64,000 bases of DNA from Blasia pusilla (lineage: Eukaryota; Marchantiophyta; Marchantiopsida; Blasiales): NCBI GenBank assembly GCA_050084515.1, contig CM114271.1, positions 57,784,001 through 57,848,000 on the forward strand, written 5' to 3'. Under the pieces are notes generated by a model that was given only the letters and a program-made list of their open reading frames with translations, did not search any database and was not told the origin of the DNA. Both the position numbers and the translations under genes were made by a program. This document shows, in pieces, positions 27,240 through 37,640 of this stretch (position 1 is the first letter of the stretch; each line of letters starts with the position of its first letter).

Positions 27240-27395
27240 GTGCGCACAACATATCACTCGCATACATATCGCTACACAACATACATTGCTGGTCACATCT
27301 ACACCACACAACACCGATCTTTCCCACAAACGGGTCGATCCACACATGTACAAAAATCAACTCATACATATATATGGAGATCACACAACCGCCCT
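27240..27395 (-). repeat. Internal copy of the LTR extension segment
   Basis: About 150 bp matching 26616-26751, with ~15 extra bases near its start. The two copies lie on either side of the LTR core in direct orientation. Confidence 0.8.
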
Positions 27396-27468
27396 CTAGT
27401 CGGCGGTTGATCCCCAACTCAGAGATAGAAAATATCACATCTCTCTGACATGACCTACTACCCTATAC

Positions 27469-27603
27469 ACATCTCGGACACATCCATCATCCCGTGGGAA
27501 ACACATCAAGAGGGGGGGTCAGACATGACATATGCCATCCTCGAGAACAACCATCACATACCAACATGGTGGGTGCACTCCTCGCAGATCCGCACAACAT
27601 ACA
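27469..27603 (-). pseudogene. PHD finger at the end of the integrase polyprotein
   Basis: The minus-strand translation gives CMLC, 11 residues, CDGC, four residues, HMSC, then LTPPLDVFPTG, a TGA at 27487-27489, and WMCPRC. This fits the PHD signature Cys4-His-Cys3 with the conserved Trp two residues before the seventh cysteine. PHD fingers bind histone H3 tails, modified or not. It follows the integrase C-terminal region in the position where chromoviruses carry a chromodomain. The TGA would remove the last zinc-binding pair. Confidence 0.85.
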
Positions 27604-28842
27604 CCTCAAGCCTGCAAGTACCACTGCCAAGCTCGGATCCACTCTCCCATCTACGTTCGAAAGATGACATGGCGCATAATTGCGCACATGATCCTTCCAA
27701 ACCATACCATCCCATCCCTCCAACATGAGGACTCCGGTCGGTAATATCTCGCGCACACGTAGGATCGTGCACCCTGCAGTGACATCTAGCGTCGTGCGTG
27801 CCGCCAGCTGTAAATACACGTAATCTCCAGGATGAAACCTCCTAATCCTTGGACGATAACCTCCTCCAAGAATGGTAGCGTACCTCAATATATCTCTATA
27901 TTGAGCAATAGCTAAGTTCTCAAAGGCCATAGGCATAACTCTACGAAAAACCTCCGCCCTCTGAGAACATGATTGTACCCACACATCTAGATCATCAAGA
28001 TCTAACACCTCCGTCATGTCACGTCGAGTGGCTTCAGGTAAATATGGCTCTCTCCCAAAGAGCAAAAAGCATGTTGAAAATGACGCCAAGGATGCCTGCC
28101 GACTAAAGCGATAATCCATAGCCAACCATGGCAACTGTAGGTCCCACTCCCTCAACTATCCTCGCTACAAGCCATACTTGCGCAATCCTCTCTTCACCGT
28201 CTGTACTACTCTCTGCGCCAACCCATGTGCCTCAGGATGATCTCTGGACGTGGTGGGGTGATCTATCAGCGCCTGATCACACAAGGTCTGAAACTCTTCC
28301 CTGAACTCGGTACCCTGGTCAGTCAACACCTCCGCCGGTGCACCAAAGTGACTAAGCACACAATCTAGAAACGCATAAGCTCTTCCCTCGCTCGCCTTGT
28401 CCGGTAGTGCCACCAACTCTATCCACTTGGAGAAATGCTCCATCATGACCAACACGTACCTATGGTGACGCCCCGTCAATGGCAAAGGTCCCGCAAAGTC
28501 TAAACTCCACCGATAACCTAAACCCATAATCGGAAAAGGATGTAATTGCGGAGTGGGAGCATTGAAGGATGCTCGCACTCTGTCACATACCATACATCTG
28601 GCCACAAACTGATGTACCCCAGTATGCATGTCGCGCCACCAATACTGAATTTGGAGTAAGCTGTAAGTACGCTTCACTCCAAAATGTCCCAACTCCTCAT
28701 GGGCATGTTGTACTACACGTGCTCGCTGGGAAGGATGAGGTATCACTAGTATCCTACCATCTCCCCATACCCGCAAAATGTGAGTCTCCTCCCACCATGA
28801 GCCTCCTGGCTCTCTATAGGATCCGATCCCGCTCCCTAGCAC
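27604..28842 (-). pseudogene. Integrase of methyltransferase element
   Basis: The HHCC zinc domain reads HAHEELGHFGVKRTYSLL, then FVARCMVCDRVR (28590-28720). The core has RWSLDFAGPLPLTGRHHRY (first Asp) and FGAPAEVLTDQGTEF (second Asp). The expected catalytic Glu near 28213-28215 reads Gln (GLAQRVVQTVKR). TAG codons at 28165-28167 and 28156-28158 separate the core from the C-terminal part, which has LPWLAMDYRFSRQASLASFS and the GPY/F-like RRFHPGDYVYLQ. Confidence 0.88.
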
Positions 28843-29029
28843 TCACTCTACTTGCTATGACGCCAGTGCGCAAGAGCTCCACAACCTCCACGTCGTCATG
28901 GATATCACGACCACCTGTCGCCTCCTCATTGACCTCCGGATCCAAAGACTCATCATCCAACCCCACCACTAGGGTCATCACCTGTGGCTGACCTGCCATA
29001 GTCAACCAACAAAGATAGGCAGATGCATG

Positions 29030-30547
29030 CCAACCGAGCACCATCTCCTCATCACTCTCTCCGTGCCATCGAGCTCATGTGTGGTCTCTCTAACTCGGAC
29101 ATGGGTTACAACTCAACCCATCCGCATCCTGGTTCAACCGACCTGGCCTATGAACCACCTCAAACTCATATTCCTATATTAATAGAGCCCACCTGGCAAG
29201 CTTTCCCGTGAGCTTGTCAGACTCCATCAACCACGTCAACGGCTGATGATCAGTGATAAGTGTGAAAGGGTTGTTGAATAAATAGCACCTGAAATGTGCC
29301 ACGGCCCACACTGCAGTCAAGTACTCTCCTCGTAGGAGCTGTACTTTGCCTCTTTAATGTTGTTCGATCAGCTCGCGTAAGCCACAAAAACTCCCTCTCC
29401 TCGTCATCCCTCTGAGTAAGCACTGCTCCTAGACCCAACATGCTCCAATCCGTATATAACTGGAATGGGCGACCCCTAACCGGTCTATGTAAAATGGGTG
29501 AGGACGTCAACCTGTCCTTGAGCTCTTGAAATGCTGACTCTTGATCATCTCCCCACAACCAAACCTGATCAAGTCTCGTCAACAAGGTCAAAGACTTTGC
29601 GATCGCACTAAAACCCTTGACATACCGTCGATAGAATTTTGCCAGTCCAAGAAATGCTCGGACTCGATTCACATCTGTAGGGCGTGGAATCTCCACAATG
29701 GCGTCTACCTTTGTCTGCTGAACGCCTAACCCACTCGGGTATATGGTGTGTCCCAAATACTCAATCTGCTCCTGAAAGAATATACACTTGTCTAGATGTA
29801 ACTTCAGTCCATGTAACTGCAATTGCCGAAACACCTCCTCCATGTGTCGCTCATGCTCCTCAACCGTGGAACTGAAGATAAGAATATCATCTATGTAACA
29901 TTGTACAAAATCCAAGCCACCCAGAATCCTATCTATCAGTCTCTCTGCAAGGGCGTTCTTCAACCCAAATGGTAAGAACCGCCACTGATACAAGCAATCA
30001 CTCCCGAAACGATCTATCCCCCAGAATGTTGTCTTCTCCCTGTCCTCCAACCTGATAGGAAGCTGATAATAGCCAGCACAGAGATCTAAAGTACTGAAGA
30101 TCTTTGCATACCCTACCACATCAAAGATCTCCTCATGGCGTACCGATCTGATCTCGTTTGTCGGTTGATAGGACGGTAATCTCCACACATACGCCTATCC
30201 GTCCAATTGCCATAAATATCCTTCTTCGCCAGCATGACTGTGGCAGATGCATACTCCCCATGTGATAACTCCACAAGTCCTGCCTCCAACAAGTCCTGAC
30301 TCCTGCTCTGAATCAAGGCTCGCTCCATATCAGAATACAGTAGGGTCGATTTAAAGATTGGCGTATCACTAGCCAACTCAATCCGTATCCCGGGACCCTT
30401 CAGCGTACCCAAGTCTCTCATACTGAAGGCAAAACAACTGACATGCCCTCTCAAAAACCTATGAACTTGCCGTCGCTCTCCTCCTATCAACTTGAGACCT
30501 ATCAGAGGCTCCCAAGTCTCCATCGTGACCTCACTCGGAGAGGACAC
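29030..30547 (-). pseudogene. Reverse transcriptase and RNase H of methyltransferase element
   Basis: RT begins with IRIELASDTPIF and ASATVMLAKKDIYGNWTDRR (30290-30400), MCGDYRPINRQTRSDRYAM, then after a frameshift near 30170 continues with IFSTLDLCAGYYQLPIR, QWRFLPFGLKNALAE and YIDDILIFSSTVEEHERH (29840-29900). A small deletion lies after FGLKNA. RNase H has QLYTDWSMLGLGAVLTQRDD near 29440, a break near 29370, then ITDHQPLTWLMES at about 29240. This is a typical Ty3/gypsy polymerase. Confidence 0.9.
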
Positions 30548-30766
30548 AACCTCCGGCTTTGGTTGCTATGTAGCAACCCTAGCCACCTCCGCAACAGCCA
30601 CTCCACTCTGACCTCCTACACCATGCTCTACATCCAAAAAATTAACATGTGCTACTTTGGCCGCCTTCGCACTCTCTGCTCGAATGACGTCCCAGGAAGA
30701 CCATGGGTGTCTATCTCTCCTCGTCTCGCCCCCAGCCAATGCCTGTACAGACCCTATAGTCCAACT

Positions 30767-31764
30767 CATGGACGTGACGGCATGGATGACACTCGCATCC
30801 ATCTGTGCTCAGCCATACCTAGGCTGACTATCCATGTGAGACAATTGAGGTCCATCGCCTACCCCAACACCTGTCTCCGAGATGCCTCAGTCATCCCTGG
30901 CACCTCCGTAGTACCGGTAGCAAACCCCATAGCACGCTTGTGCTCATCTGTTGTAGGCTCCTCCAATGCTTCGGTCACCTCATCCCAAATTATGCATGGC
31001 CCTCCTTGACGAAAGGCATGGGATGCAGGGAAGCTCACCAACGTAGGTAAGGCTGCCCTCAACTCCCCCACCCTATTGACCATCTCCAACGGTGGTCTAT
31101 CATCCCGTGTCACCACCTGAGATCAACGCCGTGAGCCCAAAATAGCATCCACTGTGAGATGTGGTGCTCTCTGGACTCCATCGTATGCTCGACTCAGTAC
31201 CTTTGATGGTATCAGGTTTGTCCATCACAGTCGTGGACGATGGGCACGTGATCCAACTCTCGCTGCATCTAACAACACAGCAGGTCCCAACCAGGACCTC
31301 ACCTGATGCACACTCGTCATCACACGTGCACGAGTGTCTCCCAACAATGGCACGTTCCCCGCAACGTACGTTGGAGAACATGTCTGACTCTCCTGCAAGT
31401 GTTGTACTACTCGCAGCATCTCCCAAAACATCCCTGACCTCAGATCTTGCAATCCAAATCCTCGTCCAGCTAATGAATGACCCTGACATGGCCATCCAGC
31501 AATAACCAAATGAATGGTGGCAACCCTATTCAGATCCTACGCCCCCACCAAAGAGATGTCCGCGGGTAGTGTATGCTGATATCCTCGTACTGCAGATATC
31601 GGCAATAACTTAGGATACTTCTGGACCAATCTCGCCACGTGACCTAATGATACTCGCCGCGCGGTCTCATCTCTCTCCACATAAAGGTACTCATGCACCC
31701 GTATGCCCGCCTGCAATACTACAGCCAATCCGGTGCTAATCCCTCCGAAGAGATCTAACACCCT
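30767..31764 (-). pseudogene. C5 cytosine-specific DNA methyltransferase domain inside the polyprotein
   Basis: Read on the minus strand, motif I is LDLFGGISTGLAVVLQAGI from 31761 (SAM binding), followed by EYLYVERDETARRV. Motif IV is LVIAGWPCQGHSLAGRGFG, with the catalytic Cys at 31486-31488, and then LRSGMFWEMLRVVQHL. Motif VI, normally ENV, reads AGNVPLLGDTR (31357-31359 Gly for Glu). Motif VIII is SRAHRPRL. The C-terminal motif includes DEHKRAMGFATG and MDLNCLTWIVSLGM (30800-30950). The DLFGGI...PCQ order and the MGF...RR..LG.AMD end look DNMT3/DRM-like rather than MET1- or CMT-like. The frame is largely single but broken by TAG/TGA at 31774, 31537, 31225, 31123 and 30859. It lies between protease and RT and so was probably made as part of the polyprotein. 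Confidence 0.88.
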
Positions 31765-32112
31765 AACATCCTCCTATGGGCACTGCCACACAATGGGTGT
31801 GGTATCCAGTGGAGTCAATGTCTCCATTCCAATAGCCTCATTGCCACGTGACTCTTGCTGCTCCGGGATAAAAGCATAACTCCACGCTTGCCTCATGAGG
31901 TCGTCGGCACTCCTCTGTAGCTTACGAGTCGTACCCCACAATAGTGAAGAGGTCTCGCCAACATGGGAAGAGACACTCGCCATGGCCTGTCTCTCCGTGG
32001 GACTATCCGCTACTGGGACATCTTCCGCATGTGCGTTCCCCTCCAACAACTCTCTTGGCCAGCTAACACTACCTGTGAAAGCTGCCAACATGGTCACAGA
32101 CTCACCTCATGA

Positions 32113-32731
32113 TCAACCACCTTCTCCTGCAAACTGCACGGATAACTGACTCATCCGCCCATCACCTGACCGCCACCTTGGCTGATAAGCAACGGTCTCC
32201 TCCCATAAGTCAAGGATGAATCCTAGGGGATATAACACTATACTCCCCATCAACACATCGTACGACTCAGTTGGTGTCGTAATGGCACGTGTGCGCACCA
32301 TAGCACTATCCGTCGCATGCTCTGGCTGGACTCTGACAACTATCTTCTGTCGAGTCATATACTGCGTGGGTGACACGCCCCCAATCGAGGTCTGTATCCA
32401 TAAGGGACAAGGCTCAATGTCGGCCTTTCCGTAACCCCAACGCTAAACACGTTGCATTCCCTAACATCAAGGGTTGCGCTCTTGAATCAAGTAGGACGCG
32501 CTGCGGGTGGTATACTATCCCCGTCGGACTAACCAAGCGAAATATTCTAGCTCGGTTATCAAGTAACACTACTCCAGGTGTCACCACTGCTCGCTCTATG
32601 GCCGGTCGAGCTGGCATATCTACCAACTTCGCTGCCGCCGCATGCCATGACTCTGTGGGGAACGTCCTGAGCACCGACTCTGAGGGCAAGTCCACCACCT
32701 CCTCAACTACCTTTGAACAAGAAGCAGTCAC
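32113..32731 (-). pseudogene. Retropepsin-like protease of methyltransferase element
   Basis: The active-site loop reads RVLLDSRAQPLMLGNATC near 32450-32490. The consensus Asp-Ser/Thr-Gly is Asp-Ser-Arg here (Arg at 32480-32482). After a frameshift near 32440 the C-terminal half continues with LWIQTSIGG, SYDVLMGSIVLYPLGF and the end RWRSGDGRMSQLSV. The linker 32097-31774 then runs into the methyltransferase. Confidence 0.75.
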
Positions 32732-33394
32732 CTCTCCACGCGGTCATCCGGAACACCTCAGCTGGTCCAACTCCCAACGTCGCCAACTCTATGGCGGAAA
32801 ATAGTGGAGTCTGACTCACTCTGGTGACCATCTCCAACACTATGGTCGACACTGACTCCACTCGAGTCGGCATAGGAGTTGTCACTCCAACTCCTTCTGA
32901 TGTTGACGTACCTGCCTGAGCTATAGGCACCGCTGGTCGTCGAGGCACCATCGATGGTGCGTGAAGTGCCTTCGACAATCTGAATGACTGTGGAACCTTG
33001 GCCTGCCGCCCATCGGTCCCCTCTGGTGGGTCAATCTCAACTCCACCTCTCGATAGCTCGGTGCCTCTCGCAGCACCCCGAGTCACCACTACAGGTGTGC
33101 CTCAACTTGGGCTGCACTACACATAAACCCCATACTAGCGAGATCCTCACCCGGGTCAGGGTAAGAGGTAGAAGTTGGAGTCACACTAGGTGCTCGCAAG
33201 TCCTTGCCTTCCCTAAGCTGCATCATCGTCATGGCAACAATCCTTTGCTCCAATTGATCGATTCGTGAGAGAAGTGTCGGCTCTGGTGCTCCTGCTCCAT
33301 CTCCTCTGGCTGGTGGTGGTCCTCTACTACCACGTCCAGGAAGAACTCCCCTACCTCCTCCAGGACAACCGCCCCCAGGCCCTCGGCCTACCTC
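32732..33394 (-). pseudogene. Gag-protease linker of methyltransferase element
   Basis: Minus-strand sequence rich in Gly, Pro and Arg, then a short heptad-like segment (LSRIDQLEQRIVAMTMMQL near 33220-33280) that could form a coiled coil, then a low-complexity region VTRGAARGTELSRGG through EVFRMTAWRGD. No enzyme motif. Part of this linker (about 32860-33070) is what remains of the older copy at 26385-26615. Confidence 0.55.
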
Positions 33395-34480
33395 TAGACG
33401 TGCCTCTCGGCGAAGGTCAAAACACCTATCCCTAGTGTGACCATATCTGTGGCAATAGTCACACTGGTGCTATGGTGGGGCCATCCTCTGTGGACCCTGA
33501 GCAATCGGAAGCGCTCGTGGTCCTCTCCCATATTGTGGGCAGTCTCTCTGCCTATGGGTCCCTCCACACGTCCAACAAGACCATATCGGTCCCTGCTTGG
33601 CAATATATGTAGGTATGGGTTGTTGCCTCATAGGCTCACGGTACCCGCCCTGCTCTCTGGTCACACCGGCCCGCTCCCGTGGTACTAGTGCTCGCTGTGG
33701 CACCTGTGGGGTCACCATCGCTCGTGGACCCGTCAACTCTCGAGAAAATCCAGCGGTCACTACCTGTTCCTCACTCATGTTGAGCTCAATACGCTCAAAC
33801 AACTCAAAGATCACCTTCAATGTGGGCTTCATTGTGTGAATCAACACCGCATCTTGGACTCTCCTCCGTAGTTCTCGGTCCAAAATCCTGTACCAATACT
33901 GGACTGACTGCACCTCAATCACTCCATACGTAGCAATGATCAGCCTCCTCATGCGTGTGAATGCCTCTCTCAGACTCTCATCCAATTGTCACTGAAAATC
34001 CTGTAGACTCTTCAGCTTGTCGGTGCGTACGCCCTGGTAGCTCTTCCCCAATTGTCAAAAGAACTCCGCTGTGGGGCTAAAGTTGGGTGGCCCTCTACCA
34101 CCAGAGGTCTCTGCCACATCGCCTGTCTCACTATCCTCCTCTCCATCTAGTCTCCGGGCTAATGGTGTGGGTCTCTCTCCTCTCACAATCCCATCATATG
34201 CCTAGCGACCACTAGTGGACACATACCCTGGAGCCCAATACATCCTCCAGGCATCAATCTCTACTCAATATAGTGATTGAAACTCCATGTAATCATCCAT
34301 CAGAGGACCCTCCAAGTGCTGGAACAACCCCTTCCATGCCATGAAAGGGTTAAACCGTGTCGGGGTCCGTATCTCTTGGAAGTCGCACCACCTGTCAAAC
34401 TCCTGAATAAAATCATCTAAGTCAATGGTGCCCACTGCACCCGAGAAATGACGCATGCTCCAATGGCCCATGTCGCCCAT
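33395..34480 (-). pseudogene. Gag of methyltransferase element, two zinc knuckles
   Basis: Capsid-like start MGDMGHWSMRHFSGAVGTID, then FIQEFDRWCDFQEI (34265-34480), a break near 34240-33990, then a Retrotrans_gag-like segment SLREAFTRMRRLIIATYG. Two CCHC knuckles follow: CWTCGGTHRQRDC near 33550 and CDYCHRYGHTRDRC near 33435-33460. A TAG at 33470-33472 lies between them. Confidence 0.8.
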
Positions 34481-36377
34481 CTCCTACCAAGTGATACTGT
34501 CTCCGTCTGCGATCTCGTCACCAGACCCAATGTCTAGTGATGACGATCCCAACCACGGATGGATGTCGAGGTAGCTCCTCACAGGTAACCCCTTGGTATC
34601 TCACTTCACTCCGTGTCACACCACTACCATTGCTCGCACTACCCCGTTCTTCCAAACCCTGTAAGAACGCCGTGATGACAAACCCTGTCGCACCCGCTCA
34701 AGCACTCAGACTCATCGAGAGTCTCCCACACTCCTCACTAGCTCACATATGCTAACATCAATCCCGTGATGACATACCCGGCCTCACGCACACTCAACAC
34801 TCAAGCTCACCATGAGCCTCCCAACTGACTCACCTAACTTAGCGACACTCTCGGGTCATACATGCGATCCCTACGCGGAAACCAGTGTATTTACCAACAT
34901 GCTACACATGAAAAGAATCTACACTCGTCACCATCACTGCACCCACCTAGCACCAGCTACTACCCGATACCCAACACTCTCAATCACACATGACAAGTGC
35001 GGGAAAAGGGACTTGAATGGGTAACCTGATCACGCCCTCCAACCTAGGGCACCGTCAACACGCACTCCTCCATGTGACACAACAATGTCTGTAACACAAC
35101 ACTCTCCTCGACCAACACGTCAATCCTCCCATCACCATATGCGGACTACTCGTCGGCATCAGTGCATGTGTCTCCACCTCCCGCACTTTGTCGTGAACTA
35201 TCGATGCAACTCACAATCTCACCATCCATCGGATCAGAGCCTCAAGTCTATACATCCTGAATCTCCCATCCGACTGTGAAAACCCCAACGCAGGCCCACT
35301 CAACGACGTAGCTATAGTCCCACGTCGGACTACCCTACCTTGTAACTCTCCAATCACCAACTACCTCCAATCCAACATACCACATTCACTGCTCAACCTG
35401 GTCGGCCCTACAACCATGTCGGCCTTCCTACCATGTGAAGCCACCTCTACTCCGTCCAACGCTCCTAACTCCACTGCGTTACCCTTCCACTGGCGATTGT
35501 GCCTTTAACCCCTGTACCTGCTTGGCACGGTGCCCCCTACGGCACACTCATGCCCTCCATCCTCCACCGTCATGGGCACGGTGCCCTATGCACCTCCTTG
35601 CGCGCATGCTCCACCCTGCTTGATACCCTTCTCTTTCCTCCTTCACTCCCACTCCTCTTGCACCTTTTTCATAATTGCCCTGTGGCACGCCACCCTATGC
35701 CTCATGCCTTCCTTCTAACCCTTTAATTACACTTGCGCGGCTCCCTATGGAGCCGCGATCCTGTATGGGTACGTAGCCCTATGCGGGTCCGTCCCTCTCT
35801 CTTCCCCGTCCGACCTTGTCGACCGCTGCGCGCCTACTGCCTGCTCCCTCTTGTCCCAATCAGTTCGTGCTACTAGCTCCCTTTGGCCCCGGAGCTTTTC
35901 TTTTGGCCAACCCTACTCTGCCCATTTGGCCTGGCGCCCTATGCAAGCGGACCGCTCTTAACTCCTCCCAGATCCGCCCCGACTCCTTGAGCGTTTACAC
36001 CCCCCGTGCCCCCCAATCTGACCTAAATGTATTGACCTAACCCAAGCGGCTACTTTGTGACCTAAAGGATTGTGGCTCCAACTTAGCCGCCTTGACTTAA
36101 CAGCCCCCCAAGGCTGCAAGACTTAGGCCCCTCTATCCCGACACACTCGCTACTCATATGCGATCATCATCCGTCACAGTAACACTCTCTTACTATCCCT
36201 TGTCAACCCACACTAGCAAAATCTGAGGACAACGGACAGCGCTTCCGCCCACGGCCATTTGAATAGAAAAATGACCAACACCCGCAACACACGCGTCTCT
36301 AGGGGCTCCCGACCAAGGCAACTCACTTGCCTACGTGCAAACAACGAATTCCCACCAGCCCCCTGGCATCTTTCTCA
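34481..36377 (-). other. Long 5' untranslated leader of methyltransferase element
   Basis: About 1.9 kb between Gag and the 5' LTR. C/T-rich on the plus strand (G/A-rich in element sense), with many short frames on the plus strand that I take as shadows. No ORF with a domain. I could not assign a primer-binding site with certainty next to 36377; TGCCAGGGGG a few bases in is the nearest candidate. Confidence 0.55.
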
Positions 36378-36860
36378 TGTAAAAATAAAGAGAAGTAAAA
36401 ACGGCACACCCGGCCTAAAACTCCACTCCTTAATCTACATCGGCATATCGAGCCTCGTCCACCCTGTGCTATCAAGGAATCCGGACACTAGCACCCTAGT
36501 CCTATCTCACACACATACAAGAGAGGTGCTCCAACGGCCCAACATGAGAAAGATGGCTTAGGAAAGTTATCTTCCTCTCTTATATAGGGTTGGGAAGAGC
36601 CAAAAGGATCTTCCCCTAAAAATATCCCTCCCCTTGGTAACCTGCGCGCACAGGTTACTAGGGGCGGGTGACCTGGTCAACAAGTCACCCGGCTGTGAAA
36701 GATCTCAACATGAAAGTTGTCACAAACAACGTTCCTGACACAACGGACCTATCCTCAACCTCATCCGACACAGTGGGACAAAGTTACACCCAAGATAGTC
36801 TGCTGGCTCCTACGCCCTATCCACGACAGATCTCGGCCTATCGGCTACCCAGATGTGACA
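36378..36860 (-). repeat. 5' LTR of methyltransferase element
   Basis: 483 bp. On the minus strand it starts TGTCACATCTGGG and ends TTTATTTTTACA. It matches 26752-27233 at most positions, with scattered substitutions. It contains GGGTGACCTGGTCAACAAGTCACCC, a near-palindrome that is also in the other copy. Confidence 0.88.
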
Positions 36861-36915
36861 ATGGTCACTAAGGTGGACCAAGCTCCATTGTTCTCTACCA
36901 TGGACGTGGCTCAAA
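36861..36915 (+). mobile_element. Older gag fragment (right half)
   Basis: ATGGTCACTAAGGTGGACCAAGCTCCATTGTTCTC continues the match to the element's own minus strand (ATGGTCACCAGAGTGAGTCAGACTCCACTATTTTC) at the exact base where the left half 26385-26615 stopped. Confidence 0.75.
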
Positions 36916-37640
36916 CTATACATCCGATAAATCTTTCTTACTTGGTTAAAGTGTGGTTGCCTTGTTTATAACATTACTTTGTTGTAAATGAGACTTCAAA
37001 GTTTCTCGAGAACTCCAACTAGAGATGTGATGACATGACATTCAGATTTCAAAATCATATGGCCATCAACCCTACTCAAATATTCACAAGTGTGTTGTGA
37101 TCCTTAGGATTCATGTTCTAGATGTGGAATTTTTTCCTAGTTGCTTCTTATGACATATCCAAAGACAAAGATGGCAATAAGTTCATAAATTTTTAGTCTA
37201 TGTTAGAGAAGTCTATGACTTTTTTCAATGCTCACTTTCAATTGTTGAAAGGTATCAATGATATGAACTAAAAAATATGAATATGATTTAGAAACCTCAA
37301 CTTCTTTCAAGCTGACTATAAGTAAAATAGAGTCAAGGTTTTGTTTTTTTCAAATGAGGTTTTTTCTGGAATTTTACTTGGGATGTTGGAAATCATTACT
37401 TTTTGACTAGCACTTTTTAGTAGCTTTTTGAAATATAGATTTTTTCTTTTAAATACTAGCCGATGCCCATGCGATGCACGGATGAAACCGGCCCCGTCTC
37501 GCTTAACTTAACTGTTAGCTCCTAAGTGTTACTTTTGTTAAACCCGCCACATGTCAGCACAGGAAGGGCCTAAAATGCATACGTGTCATGCGGAGGAAGC
37601 CCCTGCCTGAAACCCCAGACTCTTTTAATAGTTGGATTTT
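36916..37640. other. AT-rich spacer, nothing certain
   Basis: No gene. Near 37459-37488 it holds CCGATGCCCATGCGATGCACGGATG, which resembles the reverse complement of 59205-59235, and near 37620 CTCTTTTAATAGTTGGATT. These could be ends of a short non-autonomous element. Confidence 0.35.

Larger units (their letters stand above)
26616..36860 (-). mobile_element. Ty3/gypsy LTR retrotransposon encoding a C5 DNA methyltransferase and a PHD finger
   Basis: A ~10.2-kb element read on the minus strand. The 5' LTR is 36860-36378 and the 3' LTR side is 27233-26616. ATGG flanks it at 26612-26615 and 36861-36864. Domain order from 5' to 3' is Gag with two zinc knuckles (34480-33395), linker, retropepsin (32731-32113), C5 cytosine methyltransferase (31764-30767), RT and RNase H (30547-29030), integrase (28842-27640) and PHD finger (27603-27469). 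Methyltransferase genes captured by retrotransposons are known from a few eukaryotes, including a charophyte alga and a dinoflagellate (from memory). This copy is dead: stops, frameshifts and altered catalytic residues throughout. Confidence 0.9.

Noticed and set aside
30767-31764. A host DNA methyltransferase gene rather than an element-encoded one
   Set aside because: The domain is collinear with protease before and RT after, between two LTRs, without introns, so it belongs to the retrotransposon.
29541-36040. Many plus-strand frames of 60-190 codons
   Set aside because: They are shadows of the minus-strand gag-pol-methyltransferase or of its C-rich leader, with no motifs of their own.
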